The notes under the pieces were generated by a model. The model had not been told where the DNA came from. It made no database searches and saw nothing but the letters and a program-made list of their open reading frames with translations. Below, piece after piece: positions 12,401 through 24,400 of a stretch of DNA of 64,000 bases (position 1 is its first letter; every line of letters starts with the position of its first letter). The DNA comes from Caprella mutica (Eukaryota > Arthropoda > Malacostraca > Amphipoda > Caprellidae), in NCBI GenBank assembly GCA_947561585.1, contig CANNZV010002588.1, forward strand, positions 1 through 64,000, read 5' to 3'. Position numbers and translations under genes: made by a program.

Positions 12401-15400
12401 TATTAAATAAAGAAAATTATGAAACTCAACTCCGCTATAAAATAATAAGCAATAAAATACATACGAAAATTAAAAAATTTTCGATACTATTTGAAGCAAT
12501 GTCAGAAGAGAACAAAAAAAAAACATTTTTTAAAGTAAAAAATGCGAATTAAGATGATGCAAATATTCATATCTATCTGAAGTTATTTGCTTCACAATGG
12601 CAGTTATTTACCATGAGTTACTTCATTTGCATAGCTTTATATTGCTACTTCTCACAATCATATACACTATGGATCCATTGAGATGCCTTTGAAATACTCT
12701 CTTCGCTAACACAATCTACACTCTAACAGTCTAACACAAGTCTAACTTCCGCATTGTCTGTGGTAACAACATTACTCTTCGTGAAGCACATACCATAATA
12801 ACAAAATATCAGAGTAATAAGGAAACATCTAAAACTATCTACGTAAGAGAAAAATATCATATAAAGGAATACAAGACATTATAAAACTATCGACTAGTTG
12901 ATACTACTAATTAATGGGTCGGTAGAAAATTAATATTCACGGTCTCTGTTTCCATTTAGACAACGATAGATAGTTTCAATAGAAAACAACGGGATAAGCT
13001 TAGGACATGGGCAGTGAGTTCACTCATGCTACAGAGCTAGGGCGTGACTGCATCCATGCTAGATAGCTAGGGCGTGAGTGCATCCATGCTACATAGCTAG
13101 GGCGTCAGTGCATCCATGCTACAGAGCTAGGGCGTGATTGCATCCATGTTACAGAACTAGGGCGTGATTGCATCCATGCTACAGAGCTAGGGCGTGAGTG
13201 CATCCATGCTACAGAGCTAGGGCATGATTGCATCCATGCTACAGAGCTAGGGCGTGATTGCATCCATGCTACAGAGCTAGGGCGTGATTGCATCCATGCT
13301 ACAGAGCTAGGGCGTGAGTGCATCCATGCTACAGAGCTAGGGCGTGATTGCATCCATGCTACAGAGCTAGGGCATGATTGCATCCATGCTACAGAGCTAG
13401 GACGTGATTGCATCCATGCTACAGAGCTAGGGCGTGAGTGCATCCATGCTACAGAGCTAGGGCGTGAGTGCATCCATGCTACAGAGCTAGGGCGTGAGTG
13501 CATCCATGCTACAGGGCTAGGGCGTGAGTGCATCCATGCTACAGAACTAGGGCGTGAGTGCATCCATGCTACAGAACTAGGGCGTGATTGCATCCATGTT
13601 ACAGAGCTAGGACGTGATTGCATCCATGCTACAGAACTAGGGCGTGATTGCATCCATGTTACAGAGCTAGGGCGTGAGTGCATCCATGCTACAAAGCTAG
13701 GGCGTGATTGCATCCATGCTACAGAGCTAGGGCGTGAGTGCATCCATGCTACAGAGCTAGGGCGTGATTGCATCCATGCTACAGAGCTAGGGCGTGATTG
13801 CATCCATGCTACAGAACTAGGGCGTGATTGCATCCATGTTACAGAGCTAGGGCGTGAGTGCATCCATGCTACAGAGCTAGGGCGTGATTGCATCCATGTT
13901 ACAGAACTAGGGCGTGAGTGCATCCATGCTACAGAGCTAGGGCGTGATTGCATCCATGCTACAGAACTAGGGCGTGATTGCATCCATGTTACAGAGCTAG
14001 GGCGTGAGTGCATCCATGCTACAGAGCTAGGGCGTGAGTGCATCCATGCTACAGAACTAGGGCGTGAGTGCATCCATGCTACAGAGCTAGGGCGTGATTG
14101 CATCCATGCTACAGAACTAGGGCGTGATTGCATCCATGCTACAGAGCTAGGGCGTGAGTGCATCCATGCTACAGAGCTAGGGCGTGAGTGCATCCATGCT
14201 ACAGAACTAGGGCGTGATTGCATCCATGTTACAGAGCTAGGACGTGATTGCATCCATGCTACAGAACTAGGGCGTGATTGCATCCATGTTACAGAGCTAG
14301 GGCGTGAGTGCATCCATGCTACAAAGCTAGGGCGTGATTGCATCCATGCTACAGAGCTAGGGCGTGATTGCATCCATGCTACAGAGCTAGGGCGTGAGTG
14401 CATCCATGCTACAGAGCTAGGGCGTGATTGCATCCATGCTACAGAACTAGGGCGTGATTGCATCCATGTTACAGAGCTAGGGCGTGAGTGCATCCATGCT
14501 ACAGAGCTAGGGCGTGATTGCATCCATGTTACAGAACTAGGGCGTGAGTGCATCCATGCTACAGAGCTAGGGCGTGATTGCATCCATGCTACAGAACTAG
14601 GGCGTGATTGCATCCATGTTACAGAGCTAGGGCGTGAGTGCATCCATGCTACAGAACTAGGGCGTGAGTGCATCCATGCTACAGAGCTAGGGCGTGATTG
14701 CATCCATGCTACAGAACTAGGGCGTGATTGCATCCATGCTACAGAGCTAGGGCGTGATTGCATCCATGCTACAGAGCTAGGGCGTGAGTGCATCCATGCT
14801 ACAGAACTAGGGCGTGATTGCATCCATGTTACAGAGCTAGGACGTGATTGCATCCATGCTACAGAACTAGGGCGTGATTGCATCCATGTTACAGAGCTAG
14901 GGCGTGAGTGCATCCATGCTACAAAGCTAGGGCGTGATTGCATCCATGCTACAGAGCTAGGGCGTGATTGCATCCATGCTACAGAGCTAGGGCGTGAGTG
15001 CATCCATGCTACAGAGCTAGGGCGTGATTGCATCCATGCTACAGAACTAGGGCGTGATTGCATCCATGTTACAGAGCTAGGGCGTGAGTGCATCCATGCT
15101 ACAGAGCTAGGGCGTGATTGCATCCATGTTACAGAACTAGGGCGTGAGTGCATCCATGCTACAGAGCTAGGGCGTGATTGCATCCATGCTACAGAACTAG
15201 GGCGTGATTGCACCCATGCTACATAGCTAGGGCATGAGTGTATCCATGCTACAAAGATATGGCATGAGTGTATCCATGCTACAGAGCTAGGGCGTGATTG
15301 CATCCATGCTACATAGATAGGGCATGAGTGTATCCATGCTACAGAGCTAGGGAGTGATTGCATCCATGCTACAGGGCGTGATGTACTTTATTAACGCAAT

Positions 15401-18400
15401 GGACAGCACTAACGAGTCTAAAGAGGACTTGATGTGTCACTACCAACCATTAACTCAACACGCAACAATATAGATAGCAATGTAGTAACAGTAGTGCATT
15501 TACCATCAGAATAGGGTAAGTTCCGAATTATTGGCCAGTTTAACATCTTCGGTCATATAAGAAAAAACGAAATAATCAATAATAATTACACTAAGATTGG
15601 TTAAAACAAACAACCAAAAGCACTCAACCAATCCTAGAGAAATTATTATAATTATATAGTTTTTCCTTATATAACCGAAGTTGTGGAACTGGCCGATAAT
15701 TCGGAACTTACCCTATTAGGAGAAATATCAAACTATGTATAATAACATATCAACTGTCAATGGCATAAAATTTCCAGTCTATACGCTTTATATCAGTTAT
15801 ATCTGATATCTATTGCACACTAATTTCCGACTGTACTAAACTCACAGCATCTATCAATTAATACATATAATTTTCTGAGTACAGACCGAAGGACTGAAAC
15901 CTCTGTGACGTGTTTAGCAGTTTATTTGATATCGACTAGGGAAAAGAAGAGCTAATATTTGCACCCTTTATTGCACCAAGTAATTGGACAGCAAACAAAC
16001 AAGTGAGTACACAGAGAGTTGAAGAGAACTAACGGATTATTTAGAAAAGTAAATGCATGGGGAGTAATTGAATATAATAGGGAGAAACTCTCTGCCAATA
16101 TTAATGGATAACTGCAGAGCGATGGTTTTACCGCTGCAGTTCGCTATCAATGAAATGATTCATAGTGAGAACCTCTAGTGACTAGTAAATATCACATAAC
16201 AGATACCGTCTAGACTTTATATTGCATTAGACAGAACTATTTTGGTGAGGGATTGAGGTAGAGAAACTACAAGATTGGAGACACAGCTAGTGACGTCATA
16301 CTCACTCACATCTAGTGACGTCACACTCACTCACATCTAGTGACGTCACACTCACTCACATCTAGTGACGTCACACTCACTCACATCTAGTGACGTCACA
16401 CTCACTCACATCTAGTGACGTCACACTCACTCACATCTAGTGACGTCACACTCACTCACAGCTATTGACGTCACACTCATTCACAGCTAGTGACGTCACA
16501 CTCACTCACAGCTAGTGACGTCACACTCACTCACATCTAGTGACGTCACACTCACTCACAGCTATTGACGTCACACTCACTCACAGCTATTGACGTCACA
16601 CTCACTCACAGCTAGTGACGTCACACTCACTCACAGCTATTGACGTCACACTCACTCACAGCTATTGACGTCACACTCACTCACAGCTAGTGACGTCATA
16701 CTCACTCACATCTAGTGACGTCACACTCACTCACAGCTAGTGACGTCACACTCACTCACATCTAGTGACGTCACACTCACTCACATCTAGTGACGTCACA
16801 CTCACTCACATCTAGTGACGTCACACTCATTCACATCTAGTGACGTCACACTCACTCACATCTAGTGACGTCACACTCATTCACATCTAGTGACGTCACA
16901 CTCACTCACATCTAGTGACGTCACACTCACTCACATCTAGTGACGTCACACTCACTCACATCTAGTGACGTCACACTCACTCACATCTAGTGACGTCACA
17001 CTCACATCTAGTGACGTCACACTCACTCACATCTAGTGACGTCACACTCACTCACATCTAGTGACGTCACACTCACTCACATCTAGTGACGTCACACTCA
17101 CTCACAGCTAGTGACGTCACACTCACTCACAGCTAGTGACGTCACACTCACTCACAGCTAGTGACGTCACACTCACTCACATCTAGTGACGTCACACTCA
17201 CTCACATCTAGTGACGTCACACTCACTCACATCTAGTGACGTCACACTCACTCACATCTAGTGACGTCACACTCACTCACATCTAGTGACGTCACACTCA
17301 CTCACATCTAGTGACGTCACACTCACTCACAGCTAGTGACGTCACACTCACTCACATCTAGTGACGTCACACTCACTCACATCTAGTGACGTCACACTCA
17401 CTCACATCTAGTGACGTCACACTCACTCACATCTAGTGACGTCACACTCATTCACATCTAGTGACGTCACACTCACTCACATCTAGTGACGTCACACTCA
17501 CTCACATCTAGTGACGTCACACTCACTCACATCTAGTGACGTCACACTCACTCACATCTAGTGACGTCACACTCACATCTAGTGACGTCACACTCACTCA
17601 CATCTAGTGACGTCACACTCACTCACAGCTAGTGACGTCACACTCACTCACAGCTAGTGACGTCACACTCACTCACATCTAGTGACGTCACACTCACTCA
17701 CATCTAGTGATGTCACACTCACTCACATCTAGTGACGTCACACTCATTCACATCTAGTGACGTCACACTCACTCACAGCTAGTGACGTCACACACACTCA
17801 CTCACAGCTAGTGACGTCACACTCACTCACAGCTAGTGACGTCACACTCACTGACATCTAGAGACGTCACACTCACTCACATCTAGTGACGTCACACTCA
17901 CAGCTATTGACGTCACTTACCTACAATTTAACTACTGGCTGTGCGTAGACATGACTCACTAATACAGTCAATGAGTTGTGATGGTCACAGTGAGTATTAC
18001 TCGCAATCATCCCACTGATAGGCATAGGTATGCAGGGGGGGGGGAGAGTTTGGGGAGGTTAGTACCTATATCTAATTTACCTAGGTAACAAATGCAACAC
18101 AGCTACATGAACTGACTAAGAGGAATGAGTTTGCATGTAGGGAAAATAACCACTACGATATTGTGCTGTCAGTACAGTTAAATGAATGGGTTTAGTAAAT
18201 CTAAAGCCTCAGTTGGTCGTCAAAGTGTTCACTATATTCACTCAGGTACGAATAACACTGAAGGTGTGAGGCGCATCTTATATTATATAGTTCCTGTGGC
18301 CTATATAATAAATGTTCGCAATATTACTTCATTGAGAGGAAGTTAGCATAATGACTATACTGTTAGAATTAGGTTAAATCAGTGGGTTAACAACGTTAAG

Positions 18401-21400
18401 ACATAGAGTTTATTTAAAGAATAAATATGTTATACAATTAGAAGTCTATGGAGAGATGAGTGTGGAACTCATCTCTCACTGAGTAATGTTCAAGACAGAC
18501 TGCCTTCAGAACCAACAAGACAGGGTATTTAACCCTCGACGGAAGTGTGATCGACTTTAGACCTTATGTCCGTTTCTCATTAAAAGTAATACATAGTTAT
18601 TGAAACAATAGGTAATTTAATATAGCTGAGCTAGTCTAACAGGAAGTTAACATTAAATATATAACGAGTGTGTAATACATTTAACTAAAATTTCAACACT
18701 CCTCCTCACACGACATTTTATATTTTTCATACCTATTAATTTAACAAATTTGGTAAATCTATCAATAGGCAACGATTTAGAGAATATGTCAGACGATCCA
18801 AAAAAAAAACAATGAACAACAATTTACATAGGAAATGAATTATTCTAAATTTAAAGACATAAATCTCATTTTAATCAATCCTAAAATTCAACACATTAAA
18901 ACTCAAATTGAAAAATTCTGAAATTCAAATTGAACAATCATAACTGCAAGAATTTTAAACATTTATTAATGGTTTAATTCTATTTCAAATAATTCCTTTC
19001 TTCCCCTCTTTTTATTTCTGAATGTCGATATAAAATAGAGTCTTCAGAAATCCAAAAAGAAAATATACTATGTATATAAAATATTTCAAACTTACATGTA
19101 ACATAAAAAATCAAACCTATAACTGCAAGAATTTTAAACATTTATTAATGGTTTAATTCTATTTCAAATAATTCCTTTCTTCCCCTCTTTTTATTTCTGA
19201 ATGTCGATATAAAATAGAGTCTTCAGAAATCCAAAAAGAAAATATACTATGTATATAAAATATTTCAAACTTACATATAACATAAAAAATCAAACCTATA
19301 ACTGCAAGAATTTTAAACATTTATTAATGGTTTAATTCTATTTCAAATAATTCCTTTCTTCAGAAAAATTGAAAGTTCGTTTAATATTTTACTACAAATT
19401 AGTTATAAATATAACCATTTCATTTATGTATATTAATTTAAAAATATTTCATTCCTGCAAATTCCTAATTTATTTTGACTTTAAAATTTTCTAATCATCA
19501 AAATCTAATTAGTATTTCAAAATGAAAAAATATTTATTTCTAAATATTCACTTCTAAATATTCACAAATATTCACAGTATGAATATCAATTCATCTGTAT
19601 TCAATTCATATGCTTACCTAATAGACCGCGTACTTCTATTAAGTAAACATGCTGAGTCATCAATTAAAATAATAATTAAATGCTGTGTCGGTAGTTTTTG
19701 TTACGATTCAAAGATTAATCTGCTGATCATTAAAAAGCAATAAAAATTCTATCTAACTACTATCCAAAAGCCTAATTTCAATTAATTTGAGAATTCACTT
19801 CACAAATGCTGAAGCAAGTTGTACACCGGTGCAAGAAACCGTAGAGGCGAAAGTTAACTAAACCTACCACTAGACTAACATCAGGTTATTTATTTACTGT
19901 GAATAGAACTACAATATGGCGTAAGTTAAATGTCAGTTAAACTAAGTCATTATAGCAACTTAACACTACCACTTTCTTGTGTAGCTATTTACAAACAAAC
20001 AAGTCTTTACTTATTTTACTTCTTGTAGTTGTAGTTCCCATAGCCACCACAAGTATGTGGAGTTGCTCCAGCTTTGCTGGGGCGTTTGTCCGGTTTGTTG
20101 TCCATAGCCACTCCAAGTACCGGCAGCTTGTCCAGTGGTTGCGGCATTCCAACCGCCCGGTGCCTGTTGTCCCCAGTTGCCGTAAGAGATTTGGGTTAGC
20201 GGTGTCTGTTGCTGCTGTGCATAGTAATTCTGCTGCTGTCCATAGTACCCCCCACTGTTTCAAGTGCCGTATCCTCCTCCTTGCTGGGTGTATCCAGATT
20301 GGGGTAGCTCTGGGATGAGTAGTTGTTAGTTTGAGAAGAATACTCAACTTTTCAGCTTCACTCCGGAGTGTGTCAGCTACGGTAATCCAGTTAGGGATGT
20401 CTGTCTGAGCTTCAAGTGCAGTGACAAGCACTTCAAACGGCCCTGGCAGTGATGACAGAAGACAAATCACTTTATCCTCTTCACTGATCACTTGATTTAA
20501 CAAGGCAAGCTCTTGAAAAACTTCAGTTAGTTCCTTCAAATGAAAGTCGAGTAGATCAGGAGACTTCAATTTTAGATTGTAGAGCTTTTTCTTCAAACGA
20601 AATTTGTTAGCCCACGTGTTTTTCTGAAATGTTTCTTGAAACAACCAAACCAGTTAAACTTGATTTACTGTTTAACTGAATTGATGTTTTAACATTATTC
20701 TAATTCATAAGAATAACTGAATATAATTATTAATATTCAATTGAAACAAAAAAACAGAATTCTTAGTTCGCAAGAGCCTTTTGTTGAAAGTATTTACTAT
20801 CATTCAATACTTTAACAAACATAAACAACCAAAGCAGTTAAATTGATTTACTGTTTAACTGAATTGATGTTTTAACATTATTCTAATTCATAAGAATAAG
20901 TGCACTGAATATAAGTATTTACTATCATTCAATACTTTAACAAACATGAACAACCAAAGCAGTTAACTTGATTTACTGTTTAACTGAATTGATGTTTTAA
21001 CATTATTCTAATTCATAAGAATAACTGCACTGAATATAAGTATTTACTATCATTCAATACTTTAACAAACATAAACGACCAAAGCAGTTAACTTGATTTA
21101 CTGTTTAACTGAATTGATGTTTTAACATTATTCTAATTCATAAGAATAACTGCACTGAATATAAGTATTTACTATCATTCAATACTTTAACAAAAATAAA
21201 CAACCAAAGCAGTTAACTTGATTTACTGTTTAACTGAATTGATGTTTTAACATTATTCTAATTCATAAGAATAACTGCACTGAATATAATTATTAATATT
21301 TAATTGGAACAGTAACACAGCCTTAGTTCGCAAGAACCTTTTGTTGAAAGACTGTTTACCAAAGGATAAGGTCACAGATTTAAAGGTAATTTGTGACCTC

Positions 21401-24400
21401 TCTTGACACCTCTTCCGCAAAAATACTAAATCATTATATTATAACACAAGTGCATTTTTCGCTAGAGCAATCATTATAATTGACCTCATTAGCGCGTGAG
21501 CACGATTTGCTTACGCAAGCGTTTTAAGTGATATGTTTCATATAGGTTAACACTTTTTTCACAGCACTTCGTTTTTATTACTATTATAAACTTCTAATTT
21601 GTTTAAACATAATTTGATTTATAAACTCTTATCGTTCACTGGGCCCATAACCTGTTAGAATTAGGTTAAATCAGTGGGTTAACAACGTTAAGACATAGAG
21701 TTTATTTAAAGAATAAATATGTTATACAATTAGAAGTCTATGGAGAGATGAGTGTGGAACTCATCTCTCACTGAGTAATGTTCAAGACAGACTGCCTTCA
21801 GAACCAACAAGACAGGGTATTTAACCCTCGACGGAAGTGTGATCGACTTTAGACCTTATGTCCGTTTCTCATTAAAAGTAATACATAGTTATTGAAACAA
21901 TAGGTAATTTAATATAGCTGAGCTAGTCTAACAGGAAGTTAACATTAAATATATAACGAGTGTGTAATACATTTAACTAAAATTTCAACATATACACCTT
22001 CGACAAAAGAGAACAAGGTAACATAACACTCAATGTTTCATATAATGGAAGAGACCTATTTTAATGAAGAATAGAGTAGTTACAGAGAGAAACTAGGAGT
22101 ATCACTGATTTAACGATAGGGTCCTACCAAAACAGAACCAGAAGGGTTCAGTCCATTCATATCAGGGAACTTAACCCCCACTCTTAGTTCATGAAGGAAT
22201 TTTCTATTCTGTGAGAATTGTATTCTTGTTTCTAATGGAGAAATAAAGACTTTAAAATAAGCAGGTGTGCCTAGTTGTGTCGCACCTTCAAATGAAGATA
22301 TAGCGTGACTTTTGACACTGTTACTCAGTACACACCTAACTAATAACAAACCCTGTACACGTAATTTCTTAGACCAATATACACAATATTGGAGGTAATT
22401 GGAAGACACGCATCAAACAACACTGCTATAATTTATGTTTCGAACTATGGAGAGAAATTGATAGCGCATTTAATTGGAGGTTAAAAATAGCTGCTAGGGT
22501 AGATTCAGAGTTATTGGACGGTCCACATTTTCGGATACGTAAGAAATAGTTATAATAATAATTTAAAGTTAAATTTTTTATTGTATACCATTTCCTACGT
22601 ATCCGAAAATGTGCACTGTCCAATAACTCGGATCTTGTCCTACTAAATTAAGAAGGATCCGAGAGAGTCGGTGTGGGGAATATATAAGCAATGGCCGTAG
22701 ATTAGGATTACCGGTAGTTACGTTGTGTTGCATTTTTATCAGAAATAAATACGAGAATGCAATTACAGGAAATTGAACTTGTTTTCCAGGTAAAATAATC
22801 ATCAAAATGAGATCATGTCCGTTATCGCGAATTCATCAAAAATTGTATAATAAAATTTAGATAATACCGGTATTTATTGTTAACTGTGATCTATGCCATC
22901 TAATTACCATTTCTCTACGTCTATTCTACACAGTTAAAACACAAACGAAAATGGTAACATTCTCTATTACCAGACGAAATAATCAGAATGTTATTATACT
23001 TATTAGTGTCAATATATGTATATGAAACCTTTTCTGTTGAATAATCTATTCATTCAAAAAAGCAGCGTTTGCGTGTTACTTTTTGTATTTATTCATTATA
23101 TGTATATCAAATATTTTCTATTGAATAATCTATTCTTCATTAAATATTAAGCCGTTTCCAAAGAATATCCTTTGAAGATATAGCAGCGTTATAGCAGACT
23201 AGCGTAGTTACCTACTGAGCGTTGCGAGAGCTAGTCTCATGCCCTACATTTTGATATTCAAACAATTACTACACGGCTTCAACAGCAAATTAGCATATAT
23301 GTTTAAAGGGAGGCAGGGGATGGTAGTGCAAATACCATTCATAATGGAGTGCAAGGCAGGTTCTGAGAGTAGTTCGGAGTTGTTTGAGCCTTTATAGTAA
23401 CGGTCAGTTTGGCCGCTACACTGCCCTGATGCTGCCGATATGTTATGACTATTGCACATTGATTGCGCCATACATGCTAACTATTAATTAGAAATGTAAA
23501 CACAGGAAAATCTAATCACAATCGCAAATATTGCAGTAGGTTGAGTTTTGGGCGGCAATATATATATATATATAATTAATTCACATTCTAATCTATTTTA
23601 ATGTATATGTAATGTTTTCGTGTTGATATGATAGTTGTTTCCTATGTAAAATGCCTCTTTGTTTAATAAACTATTTGAATTATTAATCTTGTTATATATA
23701 ATCTAGTTACTCGCATAACTGAAAAGTATACAACCAAATTGCCTGAAATTTGGTGGGACGATTGGTTATTATTCGATTAACTACAATAAACGTAAGTACA
23801 ATTAAAGACATTTGAGTAAAGAAATTGAATTTGTTTTCGAAGTAATTTGATTATTAGAGTGGAGTGGACCTTTAATGCAATAACAAATAATGCGTGCGCA
23901 CATATCTTCATATACAGGAAATACGCACACACAGTTATACATAAAATAAATAAATAAAAGAAAGGAGAGAGAAGCATGGTGATAATATTGTGACATTTTG
24001 AATAATGAAGATACGTTGAATGGAAAAACTGAACAAAAGGCAGGACATGAGTGAAGAAAATTAAATATATTCCAATTGCCTAGTTAACGTAATAACTAGT
24101 GAGGTATATAAACTATACACATTAGGACATTAACTAATATGAACAAGGTAAGACGGACCTTGAAACAGTCAGAGATAATAGCAGTAATCACTGTAAACCT
24201 ACACAACTTAGTACGCCATATAGTGCATGACGGAGAGAAGGTCAGGGGTCAAACCAAAAGGTCAAACCTTATCAGTGCGAAGCAAAGCGATGATAAGATA
24301 ACAAATGCAGTAATAGGTAGAAAATACTGAATGAAATAAAATGAATTTCACAATGGGTATACACGATTTTTTTTAATTTCAATCAATAGAAAGAAAATTA

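Larger units (their letters stand above)
18361..21990 (-). mobile_element. Non-autonomous Copia-type LTR retrotransposon
   Basis: 3630-bp element inside CSNK1G intron 3, in the same orientation as the gene. Two 338-bp LTRs appear identical by eye and run TG...CA. The 5-bp target duplication TATAC sits at 18356-18360 and 21991-21995. The primer-binding site and polypurine tract are in place. The interior holds only a damaged gag and two sets of tandem repeats. No pol (protease, integrase, RT, RNase H) is visible. Movement must have depended on an autonomous relative. Confidence 0.95.

Noticed and set aside
13105..15363. 752-codon minus-strand open frame of [10 protein letters not shown] repeats
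   Set aside because: The 30-bp unit is a multiple of three with no stop in that phase, so openness is automatic. It lies inside an intron and shows no start context or unique sequence.
16284..17917. CRISPR array
   Set aside because: Units are contiguous tandem copies without unique spacers, in an animal intron. No cas genes.
19977..20318. 113-codon plus-strand frame
   Set aside because: Antisense to the Copia gag remnant.
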